64,000 bases of DNA from Neobittarella massiliensis (ex Bilen et al. 2018) (GTDB lineage: Bacteria > Bacillota > Clostridia > Oscillospirales > Ruminococcaceae). The stretch is taken from contig NZ_OKQO01000007.1 in assembly GCF_900289145.1 (NCBI RefSeq), positions 62,001 through 126,000 on the forward strand. The letters run 5' to 3'. The notes under the pieces were generated by a model, which saw nothing but the letters and a program-made list of their open reading frames with translations, did no database searches and had not been told where the DNA came from. The translations under genes were made by a program, and so were the position numbers. Below are positions 23,919 to 33,846 of the stretch, piece after piece. Within the stretch, counting starts at the first letter, position 1. Each line of letters starts with the position of its first letter.

Positions 23919-25328
23919 CTACTGCCCGCCCCACGCCTGGGCCAGCCGGGCAACGCCTTGGCGTATCTGCTGCTCGGTGAGACTGCCAAAGCCCAACAGG
24001 ACCATATCGCCGCTGTAGCGCTGCCTATTCATCCAGTAGCGGGAGACCGGGTACACCCGCACGCCTTGTTCCCGCGCGCGGCTGATCAGCGCATTTTCGC
24101 CCAGTGGCGGCGGGGCCTGCAGCAGGATGTGCAGGCCGGCATTTTCGCCGTGGATGGTAAAGTTGGGCAGCGCTTCTTTAAGGCACTGGATGAGCAGGTC
24201 GTGCTTTTTGCGGTTGGCGGTACAGGCGCGGCGCAGGTGGGCCTCCCACTGCTCGGAGCCCAAAAACAACTGCAGCACTTTTTGCTCGATGATCGGCACC
24301 GAGGCGGGGTGATCGTCGAACTGCTGCTCGTACCGCGCCACCAGCGCCGGCGGCAGTACCAGATAGCTGGCCCGCAGACCGGGCGAGAGGATCTTGGATA
24401 AGGTACCCATGTAGATGACCTGGGCGTCGGGCTGGATGCTGGCGATGGAGGGGACCGGCCGGGTGTGATAGCGGAACTCGCTGTCGTAGTCGTCCTCGAT
24501 GATAAGGCCACCCGTTTGCCGGGCCCAGTGCAGCAGGCACCGCCTTTTTTGGATAGACATGACCGCCCCGGTGGGGAACTGGTGGGACGGGGTGGTGTAT
24601 ACTACCCGTGCCCCGCTGCTGTACAGTGCCGCTACATCCAGCCCGTCTTTTTCTACCGGGACGGGCAAAACGGCAAAGCCACATTTTGAAAAGGTGTCGC
24701 GGGCGTTGGGGTAGCCGGGGTCTTCTACCGCGACGTGCCGGTGCAGCGGCAGCAGCAGCTGGCCCAAGAAGCCCAGCGCACAGGTGGTGCCGGCGCAGAG
24801 CATGACCTGATCGGGGGCACACTGCACCCCGCGGGCGCGGCGCAAATACTGGCAGATCTCCCACCGCAGGCTGTAGTCGCCTTTTCCGCTGCCGTAGACA
24901 GAAAAATCCTCTGGTGACAGTTCGGCCAGCGCCTGCGCAGTGAGCCGCCGCCACAGATTTAAAGGAAAATCGCGGGCGTCGAGATGGCCGTACTGGAAGT
25001 CGCAGAGCAGGCCGCCGGCGGCGGGTGGCGGCGGCGGTACCGGGCGTGCTTTGGGGGCAGTGCCGGGCCGGGGCGCAAGCGCGAGCTGCGGGATCTTTTG
25101 TACGATGTGGCCGCTGCCGGGACGGCTGGCCACATACCCCTCGACTGCCAACTGGGCGTAAGCGCTCTCGACGGTGTTGCGGCCCACCGCCAGCTCGGCG
25201 GACAGTGACCGGGTAGAGGGCAACCGCTGCCCCGGCGGCAGCTGGCCGGCGGTGATCTGGTCGCGTATCTGGCGGTATATCTGCATATAAAGCGGTTGTT
25301 TATCTTCCTCTTTTAGCAAGATGAGCAC
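23919..25328 (-). CDS. MocR/PdxR-type transcriptional regulator (GntR HTH plus aminotransferase-like domain)
   Basis: 469-residue regulator. The N-terminal GntR winged helix (IYRQIRDQITAGQLPPGQRLPSTRSL, about residues 14-40, then NTVESAYAQLAVEGY) is followed by a fold-type I aminotransferase domain from about residue 120 with the PLP-lysine motif TLSKILSPGLRASYL. MocR proteins sense PLP or amino compounds and control vitamin B6 or amino-acid genes. It is divergent from a PNPOx-like gene 121 bp away, and the gap holds direct repeats of the kind MocR proteins bind. Start ATG at 25328 follows AAAGGAGAG. Confidence 0.92.
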   Translation of the reverse strand: MLILLKEEDKQPLYMQIYRQIRDQITAGQLPPGQRLPSTRSLSAELAVGRNTVESAYAQLAVEGYVASRPGSGHIVQKIPQLALAPRPGTAPKARPVPPPPPAAGGLLCDFQYGHLDARDFPLNLWRRLTAQALAELSPEDFSVYGSGKGDYSLRWEICQYLRRARGVQCAPDQVMLCAGTTCALGFLGQLLLPLHRHVAVEDPGYPNARDTFSKCGFAVLPVPVEKDGLDVAALYSSGARVVYTTPSHQFPTGAVMSIQKRRCLLHWARQTGGLIIEDDYDSEFRYHTRPVPSIASIQPDAQVIYMGTLSKILSPGLRASYLVLPPALVARYEQQFDDHPASVPIIEQKVLQLFLGSEQWEAHLRRACTANRKKHDLLIQCLKEALPNFTIHGENAGLHILLQAPPPLGENALISRAREQGVRVYPVSRYWMNRQRYSGDMVLLGFGSLTEQQIRQGVARLAQAWGGQ

Positions 25329-25343
25329 GGTGCTCTCCTTTCA

Positions 25344-25386
25344 ACTGGGTCCTATAAATTTCTAGAAACTGGCTCTTTTGATATAG
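25344..25386 (+). promoter_or_regulatory. Candidate MocR operator (direct repeats)
   Basis: AACTGGGTCCTATAAA at 25343 and AACTGGCTCTTTTGATA at 25367 are same-direction repeats about 24 bp apart in the divergent promoter region. MocR regulators such as TauR and PdxR bind spaced direct repeats of CTGG-type boxes; the link here is inference. Confidence 0.45.
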
Positions 25387-25449
25387 CCAATTATACCGTA
25401 TACTGAGCTTGTAAAACAACCGGTCTACAGTGATCAAGGAGGAAAAAAT

Positions 25450-25824
25450 ATGCTGGATAAAAAACTGTTTGATATCTTGGCCCATGACGGTATCGTGGCC
25501 ATCGCCACCTGCTGCGATAACGTCCCCCATGTGGTAAACACCTGGCACAACTACGTAAACGTGACCGAGGACGGCCGTCTGCTCATCCCCGCCGGCGGTA
25601 TGGCTGAGACCGAGCGCAACATCGCGGCCAACAACAAGATCGTGCTGGCGCTGGGCAGCAGCCAGGTAGAGGGGCTCTCGGGCTCGCTGGGCGCCGGGTT
25701 CTGCATCGAGGGCACCGCCAAATTTTTGAGTGAAGGCGCCGACTACGATATGATGCACGAAAAATTCAGCTGGCTGAGCCGCGTATTGGAAGTGACAGTG
25801 ACCAGCATGAAAGAGACGATGTAG
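25450..25824 (+). CDS. Pyridoxamine 5'-phosphate oxidase-like FMN-binding protein
   Basis: 124-residue split-barrel protein of the PNPOx-like superfamily. The N-terminal strand pair (GIVAIATCCDNVPHVVNTW) and the segment RLLIPAGGMAETERNIAANNKI match small clostridial flavin-binding members; these reduce flavin-linked substrates or act as FMN-binding partners and are not proven B6 oxidases. AGGAGGAAAAAAT precedes the ATG. Its divergent MocR-type neighbour suggests PLP-linked control. It ends at its own terminator. Confidence 0.85.
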   Translation: MLDKKLFDILAHDGIVAIATCCDNVPHVVNTWHNYVNVTEDGRLLIPAGGMAETERNIAANNKIVLALGSSQVEGLSGSLGAGFCIEGTAKFLSEGADYDMMHEKFSWLSRVLEVTVTSMKETM

Positions 25825-25846
25825 GCAGATTTCGTTTTCTGTTTAT

Positions 25847-25883
25847 AAAACGAGGTATACCCGCTGGGTATACCTCGTTTTTC
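25847..25883 (+). terminator. Intrinsic terminator of the PNPOx-like gene
   Basis: AAAACGAGGTATACCC and GGGTATACCTCGTTTT form a perfect stem with a GCT loop and a T-run. Confidence 0.9.
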
Positions 25884-26196
25884 TGTGTGAAAAAGTGAGC
25901 ACTATATGAGATCGCTTTGCCAGACTGCGCTATGCAGGGTTTGGCGAGAAGGCCAAATAAGCGGCCGTACAGACTACCTCTATCAGGCGTTCGCTTGTAT
26001 GGTATCACCGTATGGCTGTCTGATATGATCGCTTCGCTTGGGAAAGTGACGGTGTAATTTGAGATACGATCCCGCAGCATCGGGTGTGGCGAAATATATA
26101 CAAGGTTGCTCTCTCACAGCAAAATGCAGCGCTCTTCGTAAAATGTTGGCTATCATTTTTGACGGTCATACTCTGCCCCCCACATCCAGTTATCAT
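25884..26196 (+). other. Intergenic stretch without recognised features
   Basis: About 310 bp between the PNPOx terminator and the end of the sigma-factor gene. Only short frames without ribosome sites are present; no clear terminator for the minus-strand sigma gene was found. Confidence 0.5.
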
Positions 26197-27405
26197 TTAT
26201 TCCAGTGGTGTATACACCCGAAAAGGGCCTTCTGCGCGATTTCCGAGCATATCGCATACTGAAAAATGATACTGACCGTCTGGGATCTGGAAGTACGCGA
26301 TCCCCGCGCTTTCATCGATGGTATCTGCCCCATAATGCTGTCCCTCTGCCGATATGAGGGATAGGGTCGCCCAATCCACACCGCTGCAGTCGGAGATCTG
26401 CACCGCCGCTACGCCGGTCTCGTCCCAGCTCTTCATGATCTGGGGCGCCTGCAGATCGCCGTCGCCAACTAATATTTCTTTGGTGCTCATCCGACCGTTC
26501 ATTCCTCGGGCTATAATGGTCCCCGGGCCGGGCGCCGCCGGTGAAAGTACAAACCGGCCTTTTTCCTCCTGTAAAAAAAGTGTCTCTCCCTGAGCAGTCT
26601 GCAATGCCAATTGCTCGGCTCCACGAGCCTGAACAGTGATCTGTGCGCCGCCTCCAATCGGGGTACTGTCTGCTTTTATGATCTCTGGATGGGGAAAGAA
26701 TGCCACAGCTGCAGCTATCCCGATGATACCGGTCCCCGCCAATGCGGCAACAGGCAGCGGAATTTGCTGAAATGGTTTTGGCGAGAGAGACCCCAACTGT
26801 TTTGCCGATCGGGAAAGCACCCATCCCACGGGGAAAAATACCGGCAGGAAGTCTCTCATTTTCCGCTTTAACTGTTTTCTCGCCAGCTGCAACTGCCGTT
26901 TGGCCGTACTCAAAGAGCACCCCATCTGCCGCGCCACTTGCTGCAGAGGCAGACCCTGATAGTACTTCAGCACCACCGCCTGACGCTGTCTTTCCGGCAG
27001 GTCTGATACTGCTTGACGAAGGGCGGCTTCCCGCTCGCGTTTCAGGGCAGTCTCTTCCGGCTGTACCAACAGATCACTGTCGGGCAGTCCTTCCAAGTCC
27101 TCCGCTCCCCGACCGGCACGTCTACTCTCTACACGGCGCAGGTTTTGACAGCACAAAAAGGTAGCGCGGTTCAGAAAAGCTACCAGCGTCTGGGGGTTAT
27201 GTATCTCATCTATCCTGCGGTAGAGCGTCAGGTAGCTCTCCTGCACGGCCTCCTCAGCCAGAGTCTGGTTCTTGAGCAGTATCTCCGCCTGTACCAATTG
27301 CGCATATACGGTGGAGCGATACAGTTTGGTGAATGCCTCTTTATCCCCTTCACGCGTCCTTTTCAGAAGGGCGCCCAATTGCTGGTATGTCAGATCTTCC
27401 TGCAT
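26197..27405 (-). CDS. ECF-type sigma factor with membrane anchor and extracytoplasmic domain
   Basis: 402-residue fusion. Residues about 22-95 form sigma region 2 (AFTKLYRSTVYAQLVQAEIL, EEAVQESYLTLYRRI) and about 130-185 region 4 (LPERQRQAVVLKYYQGLPLQQVARQMGCSLSTAKRQL in blocks). A single transmembrane segment (VAALAGTGIIGIAAAVAFF, about 222-240) leads to a roughly 160-residue outer domain with an Ig-like end (IPDGQYHFSVCDMLGNRAEG). Most ECF sigmas lack such a tail; here it could sense the envelope and replace a separate anti-sigma factor. Divergent from the surface-protein gene at 27605, which has a similar Ig-like segment, so that gene is the likely target. Target and signal are inference. 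Confidence 0.85.
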   Translation of the reverse strand: MQEDLTYQQLGALLKRTREGDKEAFTKLYRSTVYAQLVQAEILLKNQTLAEEAVQESYLTLYRRIDEIHNPQTLVAFLNRATFLCCQNLRRVESRRAGRGAEDLEGLPDSDLLVQPEETALKREREAALRQAVSDLPERQRQAVVLKYYQGLPLQQVARQMGCSLSTAKRQLQLARKQLKRKMRDFLPVFFPVGWVLSRSAKQLGSLSPKPFQQIPLPVAALAGTGIIGIAAAVAFFPHPEIIKADSTPIGGGAQITVQARGAEQLALQTAQGETLFLQEEKGRFVLSPAAPGPGTIIARGMNGRMSTKEILVGDGDLQAPQIMKSWDETGVAAVQISDCSGVDWATLSLISAEGQHYGADTIDESAGIAYFQIPDGQYHFSVCDMLGNRAEGPFRVYTPLE

Positions 27406-27604
27406 TTTCCACCTCGCAAAATATTGTCGTATTTTAGCGATGAGTGTACACTATTTTATAACCAAAAACAAGGAAAGAGAGCCAATGGAAAAATTTTTAT
27501 AGAAACTTTCATCTTTTGTCGGCCATATATCGTTCTTCGTACATTTGTAAATGAAGGGGAAAATTATTTCGCGAGTTGAAAATGAAAAAAGGATGTGTTT
27601 TTAG

Positions 27605-30600
27605 ATGCGACATCATGTACGAAGGCAAGTTTGGCGAAGGACAGCGGCACTGCTTTTGGCGGGGGTCTTGACTTTTTCTGCCTTTCCCGTTCTGGCTGAG
27701 GAGGGAGGAGAGGAAAAACCGGCTGATAACGAGGTGGTGCAGTGCGAGGATCTAAATGAAATATTTGAAATGATTTCCACTACCAACAAAGTAGGTGTGA
27801 TTGACGGCAACAGTATCTATTTAGCTGACTACGCACACTGGAGTTCGTCGGGCAGGGGTAGTTGTGGAACATCTTTTGCGGGTAAGGGCCAAATATCCAT
27901 GAAAGCCAGTTGGTCATTTGATGTTTCCTTTACCATTGAGGATGCTGACGGCAGTCACTGTAACTACGGCAATATAGAACTGTCAAACAATCAAACGAGT
28001 TTTTTGTGCTTTGCCGCAGGTAAAGTTGGCGGAACCAAACGCTTGACCGTACTTACCACTCCTGGTGATGATTATAAAACCGAAAAAGACTTGGCCGATA
28101 CTGATTTTGGAAAAGATAAACTCTACAATCTCTCTTACGATAAAACGACCAATACCTTTACTCTGCAATATAGCGATAAGTCTCTCATCTACCGAAATCC
28201 ATATACAGATGAAAAGCTGTACGTAAGGTTATCGGGCTCAATGGATAATAGTGGCTCTACAACTGCGCCCACCAAAGGTCAAATCTCGGCGGTATTTAGC
28301 CGTGCGGCCTATACCGACTACATACCTGTCTTTGTGGAGACCACCCTATTGGATGAAAACGGCGATGCCTTTCCTGAGGGGACGGTCATCCAAGACGGCA
28401 CCGCGGTCACCATTCAGGCCAAGGTGAAAAACGGCTATGAAAATGGCGGCACCGTCCAGTGCCACCTACAGCTCTCCGACAACAAGGATTACCCCACTGC
28501 CGGTCTCTCATTCCCAGCTACGGCCGAGCAGACAGTGACCATCGACGGGGTGACCGTTTCAGACGTGAACATCACCGGTGAAGGTATTCCTTTTGACTGC
28601 TCCCCCACCGAGACGGTCATTACCTACAGGGCGGTGGTGGACAATCCCGATGGCGCTGCCGTCACCGTGGGGCAGATGATGCTGGACGACTTCTTCCAGT
28701 CCAAGCGCCATTCTGGCGATACGTTGATCCCCCCCATCGAACTGGTGCCTCTGGACCCCGACAAGCCGATAGAGGAGCAGGGCGAGGCCGGCAAGGACTA
28801 CCACTACACCCGCACCCCGGCCAATGAAAACGGCTGGAACAACGCCGACGTGTCCATCGTCTTTTTCCCGGGTGATTTCAGCGAGTTTCACATTGTGGAC
28901 AACAAGAATGTAACGGATGTACATTACCTGACACCGGACAACACGCACAAGGCCTTTACCGACGAACAGGCTGGTAAAGAGCTGGGCCTGCAGGCCCACA
29001 ACCCCACCACCGGAGAGATGTCTACTCTAAAAGATGATACCGTCAAGATAGACAAGACCGCCCCTGCCCTCACTGCCGGGGCGAGTGGGGCGCTGACCTT
29101 AACGGACGGTTTGGCCGGCGTTTGGAAGCTGGAGCGCTACGACGCGGCCAGCAAGAGCTGGGTCACTGCGCAGGAATACGCTTTGACTGAGGGAAACGGA
29201 GCGGCCAGCCAGAACCATACGGCCACCCAGAACGGCAAATATCGGGTGGTAGACGCGGCGGGGAACGCCTCCATCGCCCAAGCGGTGACGGTCAACGACC
29301 CGCCTGCCGTTACCCCCTCCGACCCCAATGCCTCTCTGCCGGACCCCGAGCAGAACACCGACGAGAACGGACTCACCCATGCAGTGATTACGGATAGCAT
29401 GCAAGAGTACCTCGACAGACAGTCTCCTCTCTATGGTGGCTGTTTCACGCTGGAGGATGCCAAAGACCTGTTTGACGCCCGCTATGGTTTTTCCTCCAAT
29501 GTGGCCAGAGATGATGGACTGGTCTATCTCTACACGATCGCCCAAAACGGCAAAGATGTCACTGGTGAAGGGGTAAACACCACCCAGGCCGGTTCTTTCA
29601 CCGTCACCTGTGTGGTCACTGACGCGGACGGCAACACCACCACCGTCATTCTAACCGACATGCTCATCGACCGCTCAGCACCACCGGTAGTGGACTGGGG
29701 GGCGGACCCCAACCCGCCAGTAGGACCTTCTTTTGACCCCCTCAAGCCTACCCCCAGACCTGTTGTCAAAGAGGACGCGGAAACTGGCAAAAAGCACGCT
29801 TACATCTATGACACTGTAACAGAGCAAGTAAAAGAACCGGGCGCTTACAGTGGCAAACTTACTGCAGCGGTGGCCAAACAGATCCTCGCTGGCCGCTACC
29901 AGTTTGGCACTGCTCAGGGAGATGGGGTGCTCAACTACGGACCTGTCACCATTACGGTGGACGGCGGAGAGAGCAGCCTGAACACCACTGTGCCCGGCAG
30001 TTGTATCATCAGCCAAACGGTGACCGACAGTCAGGGGAACCAGACCACCGTCTACCTCACCTATAATCTGATAGGTAAGAACACGCCGCCAGCCATCGAT
30101 TACAACCCCGGCGATGAGACTGTGGAACCGGGCAGTGTACTGGCCAGCCCCGAGATCATAGAGGACTGGCAAAACGGCACCAAGTACGCCACTGTAAAGG
30201 ATAAACTGATACAGGCTATCTTCGATCCTCCCCTGTCTGATGGCTCGCTGGATGGCGGTGAATTGCGCGCCTTCCTTCAAAACCGGTATCAGTTCACTTC
30301 CGCCCAACCGGATGGGGCCCTTAAAGAAATTCGATTTGTAATCACGCAAGATGGCAAGGCGGTCGAAGCTATTGACACCACACGACCCGGCGATTATCTC
30401 ATTACCTATACCCTGGAGGATTCGGCCGGCAACCGCACAACACTATTTTTACAGTACAAATTGGTGTTGAGAGAAGTAGAGTCAGATCTACAGGACAGCG
30501 GCAATATCTCTGATGGAAGTGGGCATCCAAATACCGGCGACAGCACATCCAGCGGTTGGCGACACGGCAGCCCCTCCCGCTGTCTCATTCATTGGCTCCT

Positions 30601-30691
30601 TCTCGGCTTGGCCCTGACCGCCCTACTCTATACGTTCATGCGCGTTCGACAGATGGAGAAACAGGAGGAACAGCTCGATGAGATTATCTGA
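27605..30691 (+). CDS. Large secreted, membrane-anchored surface protein with three C-terminal repeats
   Basis: 1028 residues. A signal peptide (RRTAALLLAGVLTFSAFPVLA, cleavage about residue 32) is followed by a region that looks like a concanavalin/legume-lectin-type beta sandwich (about 50-240), Ig-like segments (about 245-570, including TAPALTAGASGALTL and NGKYRVVDAAGNAS), and three related units of about 130 residues beginning near residues 580, 725 and 855. Each unit runs from a 'DTVTEQ/DSMQEY/DKLIQA' helix through RYQF/RYGF to a closing DS-GN-TT-YL.Y strand. NTGD (about 973) precedes a transmembrane helix and a short basic-acidic tail, resembling a degenerate sortase site. Likely cell-surface adhesion or recognition; no enzyme motif. 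Divergent from the sigma gene. Confidence 0.75.
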   Translation: MRHHVRRQVWRRTAALLLAGVLTFSAFPVLAEEGGEEKPADNEVVQCEDLNEIFEMISTTNKVGVIDGNSIYLADYAHWSSSGRGSCGTSFAGKGQISMKASWSFDVSFTIEDADGSHCNYGNIELSNNQTSFLCFAAGKVGGTKRLTVLTTPGDDYKTEKDLADTDFGKDKLYNLSYDKTTNTFTLQYSDKSLIYRNPYTDEKLYVRLSGSMDNSGSTTAPTKGQISAVFSRAAYTDYIPVFVETTLLDENGDAFPEGTVIQDGTAVTIQAKVKNGYENGGTVQCHLQLSDNKDYPTAGLSFPATAEQTVTIDGVTVSDVNITGEGIPFDCSPTETVITYRAVVDNPDGAAVTVGQMMLDDFFQSKRHSGDTLIPPIELVPLDPDKPIEEQGEAGKDYHYTRTPANENGWNNADVSIVFFPGDFSEFHIVDNKNVTDVHYLTPDNTHKAFTDEQAGKELGLQAHNPTTGEMSTLKDDTVKIDKTAPALTAGASGALTLTDGLAGVWKLERYDAASKSWVTAQEYALTEGNGAASQNHTATQNGKYRVVDAAGNASIAQAVTVNDPPAVTPSDPNASLPDPEQNTDENGLTHAVITDSMQEYLDRQSPLYGGCFTLEDAKDLFDARYGFSSNVARDDGLVYLYTIAQNGKDVTGEGVNTTQAGSFTVTCVVTDADGNTTTVILTDMLIDRSAPPVVDWGADPNPPVGPSFDPLKPTPRPVVKEDAETGKKHAYIYDTVTEQVKEPGAYSGKLTAAVAKQILAGRYQFGTAQGDGVLNYGPVTITVDGGESSLNTTVPGSCIISQTVTDSQGNQTTVYLTYNLIGKNTPPAIDYNPGDETVEPGSVLASPEIIEDWQNGTKYATVKDKLIQAIFDPPLSDGSLDGGELRAFLQNRYQFTSAQPDGALKEIRFVITQDGKAVEAIDTTRPGDYLITYTLEDSAGNRTTLFLQYKLVLREVESDLQDSGNISDGSGHPNTGDSTSSGWRHGSPSRCLIHWLLLGLALTALLYTFMRVRQMEKQEEQLDEII

Positions 30692-30839
30692 TTTTATTGT
30701 CTATACGCTCATTCTCGCCTTAGGCGTCGTTCTTTTTATCCTGTCCAGCTGTCAATGGGACTTTTTGGGGCTGCTTGTTCTGCTGATCGCCGTGCTGGGC
30801 GGCAGTGGATACCTTATCAAGCACTACGACCGACCATAA
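30678..30839 (+). CDS. Small two-helix membrane protein, 53 aa
   Basis: AGGAGG lies 9 nt before an ATG that overlaps the end of the surface-protein gene by 14 bp. The peptide has two hydrophobic helices, VYTLILALGVVLFILSS and FLGLLVLLIAVLGGSGYLI, joined by CQWD, and a short charged tail KHYDRP. Coupling suggests it helps anchor, insert or process the large surface protein; no family recognised. Confidence 0.7.
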   Translation: MRLSDFIVYTLILALGVVLFILSSCQWDFLGLLVLLIAVLGGSGYLIKHYDRP

Positions 30840-30923
30840 CGCTGTCAAAAGGCCCGCTGACCCGGGTCGGCTGCACCCTCTATTTGATATGACTGAGTTT
30901 GGTCCAGATGCCTATTGACAAAA

Positions 30924-30953
30924 GCGAGAGGTTCTGGCGCATCGCCTCTTTTT
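30924..30953 (+). terminator. Possible terminator of the surface-protein operon
   Basis: AGAGG and CCTCT with an internal GGCG/CGCC pair, followed by TTTTTAC. The stem is short, so this is tentative. Confidence 0.4.
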
Positions 30954-31040
30954 ACTTATTCGGGGCCCAAAGATGAGCCAAGATGACACACATAAACGCT
31001 GCCCTCTTGCGTATTTGCATATGCGGCTATATAAGCATGT

Positions 31041-31075
31041 AAAAAGCCGCTCGACAATACCTGTCGAGCGGCTTT
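31041..31075 (-). terminator. Terminator of the tRNA Gly-Arg-His-Gln operon
   Basis: Minus strand AAAAGCCGCTCGACA and TGTCGAGCGGCTTTTT make a near-perfect stem with a T-run directly after tRNA-Gln. Confidence 0.85.
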
Positions 31076-31151
31076 TGGCTGGGCCGGCTGGATTCGAACC
31101 AGCGGAATGACGGAGTCAAAGTCCGTTGCCTTACCCCTTGGCGACGGCCCA
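31076..31151 (-). tRNA. tRNA-Gln (anticodon TTG)
   Basis: Full cloverleaf with encoded CCA. Acceptor TGGGCCG/CGGCCCA; anticodon loop ACTTTGA between CGG.. and ..CCG with TTG in the middle; TGGTTCGAATCCAG T-arm. Last of a four-tRNA run. Confidence 0.95.
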
Positions 31152-31186
31152 ATAGAAAAGGCTGCGTAATGATTACACAGCCTTAG

Positions 31187-31265
<79 letters not shown>

Positions 31266-31268
31266 ATA

Positions 31269-31345
<77 letters not shown>

Positions 31346-31389
31346 ATACGCGGCAAACGACTGCCTGCAAAACAGGGCCAGGCACGTCC

Positions 31390-31463
31390 TGGAGCGGGTG
31401 ATGGGAATCGAACCCACACAACCAGCTTGGAAGGCTGGGATTCTACCATTGAACTACACCCGC
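31390..31463 (-). tRNA. tRNA-Gly (anticodon TCC)
   Basis: Acceptor GCGGGTG/CACCCGC, anticodon loop CTTCCAA inside CCAGC/GCTGG, T-loop GTTCGAT, encoded CCA. First tRNA of the run. Confidence 0.95.
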
Positions 31464-31566
31464 ACGTTTGCGACGTTTAATATGTTACCATACTATCCGC
31501 CGCATGTCAATATATTTTGCCCAAATTGGGGGGAGTTTATCGCTGTGTCGCCAACAAGCTGATCAT

Positions 31567-33846
31567 TTAGACGGGGGTCACCTGCAGGCCGCTCTCGCCG
31601 GCAGTGACGGTGATGATCTTGGGCGGATCGGCGTAGTGCTGCACCACGATCTCGCTGACCGGGTCCTCGATCTGGCGGCGAATGACTTTGGCGATAGTGC
31701 GGGCACCGGCGTGCTCGGCGTACGCCTCTTTGGCGATGTAAGCCAGCGTGTCGTCGCCATAGGTGAGCGTGATGCCCCGCTTGGCGATCCCCTCGATCAG
31801 CTGCTGCATCTGCAGGGCGGCGATCTTTTGATACTGCTCCTCAGTGAGGTTTTTAAAGACGATGATCTCGTCGATACGGCCCAAAAATTCGGGCCGCAAA
31901 AATTCGGCCAGCGCCTTGTGGGCGTTCTCGCGGGACACATCGGCCACGGTGCGGCCAAAGCCCAGCGGGTTTTGGTTGCGGTCGCTGCCGGCATTGGAGG
32001 TCATGACGATGGTGGTGCGCTCAAAGCTGACCTTGCGGCCGTGGGCATCGGTGATGTGGCCCTCGTCGAGGATCTGCAGCAGGATGTTGAGCACGTCGGG
32101 GTGGGCCTTCTCGATCTCGTCGAGCAAAATGACCGAGTAGGGCTTTTGGCGCACCTTTTCGGTGAGCTGGCCGGCCTCGTCGTAGCCCACATAGCCCGGA
32201 GGCGAGCCGATGATCTTGGACACCGAGTGCTTCTCCATGTATTCGGACATATCCAGCCGAATGAGCGGGTCGACCGAGTCGAACAGCGTCTCGCTCATGA
32301 CCTTGACCAGCTCGGTCTTGCCCACGCCGGTGGGGCCCACAAAGATAAACGATGCGGGGCGGCGCTTGCCCGAGAGCTGCACCCGGTGGCGCTGGATAGC
32401 TTTGCAGAGCTGGTCGACCGCCTCGTCCTGGCCGATGATGCGGGCCTCGATCTTCTCTTTGAGGTGGGCGACTTTTTGCAGCTCGCTCTCCTTGATCTTG
32501 GCGGCGGGGATACCGGTCCACAGCTGGATGACGGTAGCCAGATTGTCCTCGGTCACCGCCACGCTGGTGGCTGCCGGCTCCAGAGCCAGCAGCTCCTCTT
32601 TGAGCTGCAGCACGTGTGATTTGACAACCGCCAGCCGCTCGTAATCGATGGTCTCGGCGCTCTCGAGCTCGTTTTGTTCCTGGCGCAACTGATCGTATTC
32701 CTTACTCTTGAGCTCGTACTGGGCCAGCTCAGGGCTCTCGAGGGCGGCACAGGCACAGCCCTCGTCGATGAGATCGATGGCCTTGTCGGGCAAAAAGCGG
32801 TCGGTGATGTAGCGCTCGCTCATCTCGGTGGCGGCGACCACGATGTTGTCGCTGACCTTGACCTTGTGGTAGGCCTCGTAGTACTTTTTAACGCCTTTGA
32901 GCACCTCGATGGTGTCGTCGATAGAGGGCTCCTCCACCTTGACCGGCTGGAAGCGCCGCTCCAGGGCGGAATCTTTCTCGATATACTTGCGGTACTCGGC
33001 AAAGGTGGTGGCGCCGATGACCTGGATCTCCCCCCGGGAGAGGGCGGGCTTTAGGATATTGGCGGCGCTCATTGAGCCCTCGGCGTCGCCGGTACCCACC
33101 AGGTTGTGCACCTCGTCGATAAACAGGATGACGTTGCCCAGCTTTTTGACCTCGCTGACCAGGCCCTTGATGCGGCTCTCGAACTGGCCGCGGAACTGGG
33201 TGCCGGCCACCAGGGCGGTGAGATCGAGCAGATAGACCTCTTTATCGGCCAGGCGGGCGGGCACCTGCCCGGACACGATGCGCTGGGCGATCCCCTCGGC
33301 AATGGCCGTTTTGCCCACACCGGGCTCGCCGATGAGACAGGGATTATTTTTTTGACGGCGGGAGAGGATCTGCACCACCCGGTAGATCTCGCGGCTGCGG
33401 CCGATGATGTTATCGAGCTTGCCGCCGCGAGCCTTTTCGGTGAGGTTTTCGCAGTAGGCGTCGAGGTATTTGTGCTTGGGGGCCTCCTGCTTGTCGCGCT
33501 TTGCCGCGCGGGCTCCGCCCTCCTTTTTCGCGGGGGCCTGCTCGGCGATCTCGCCGTCCTCTTTTTGCCCCTGCTGGAACATATTTAAAAATGGGAAAGT
33601 GGCGCTGCCGCCGGGCTCAAAATCGCCGTCCTCCCCCTCCTGCATGCCCGAGAGCTCCATGAGCTGCTCGCTCATGGCCTCGATATCGTCGTCGCCGATG
33701 CCCATTTTGTCGAGCAGATCGTTGACCGGTTTGACCCCTAGTTCTTTGGCGCAGGTGAGACACAGCCCCTCGTTGATGGTCTTATCCCCCTCCATGCGGG
33801 TCATGAAGACGACAGCCATCCTCTTTTTACAGCGTGAACAAAGCAT
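31567..33846 (-). CDS. clpE: ClpE-type AAA+ Clp protease ATPase with N-terminal zinc finger
   Basis: 759-residue Hsp100 ATPase. The N-terminus has a four-Cys zinc site (LCSRCKKR at residues 2-9 and GLCLTCAKE about 28-35) in place of the Clp-N repeats, the hallmark of ClpE. AAA-1: [13 protein letters not shown] (about 171), [11 protein letters not shown]; a coiled middle domain (about 375-435); AAA-2: [12 protein letters not shown] (about 493), [19 protein letters not shown] carries the LGF tripeptide that docks on ClpP. It unfolds damaged proteins for ClpP, which is not in this window. Long AT-rich upstream region with a TCAAATTTGA palindrome; a CtsR box could not be identified with confidence. 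Confidence 0.9.
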   Translation of the reverse strand: MLCSRCKKRMAVVFMTRMEGDKTINEGLCLTCAKELGVKPVNDLLDKMGIGDDDIEAMSEQLMELSGMQEGEDGDFEPGGSATFPFLNMFQQGQKEDGEIAEQAPAKKEGGARAAKRDKQEAPKHKYLDAYCENLTEKARGGKLDNIIGRSREIYRVVQILSRRQKNNPCLIGEPGVGKTAIAEGIAQRIVSGQVPARLADKEVYLLDLTALVAGTQFRGQFESRIKGLVSEVKKLGNVILFIDEVHNLVGTGDAEGSMSAANILKPALSRGEIQVIGATTFAEYRKYIEKDSALERRFQPVKVEEPSIDDTIEVLKGVKKYYEAYHKVKVSDNIVVAATEMSERYITDRFLPDKAIDLIDEGCACAALESPELAQYELKSKEYDQLRQEQNELESAETIDYERLAVVKSHVLQLKEELLALEPAATSVAVTEDNLATVIQLWTGIPAAKIKESELQKVAHLKEKIEARIIGQDEAVDQLCKAIQRHRVQLSGKRRPASFIFVGPTGVGKTELVKVMSETLFDSVDPLIRLDMSEYMEKHSVSKIIGSPPGYVGYDEAGQLTEKVRQKPYSVILLDEIEKAHPDVLNILLQILDEGHITDAHGRKVSFERTTIVMTSNAGSDRNQNPLGFGRTVADVSRENAHKALAEFLRPEFLGRIDEIIVFKNLTEEQYQKIAALQMQQLIEGIAKRGITLTYGDDTLAYIAKEAYAEHAGARTIAKVIRRQIEDPVSEIVVQHYADPPKIITVTAGESGLQVTPV

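Noticed and set aside
27605-30691. Standard LPXTG sortase substrate
   Set aside because: Only NTGD is present, the Leu-Pro part is missing, and the spacing to the membrane helix is longer than usual; kept as a note in the gene entry.
31468-32619. 383-codon plus-strand ORF opposite clpE
   Set aside because: Antisense frame with Leu/Val/Asp/His-rich composition; starts inside the tRNA-Gly region.
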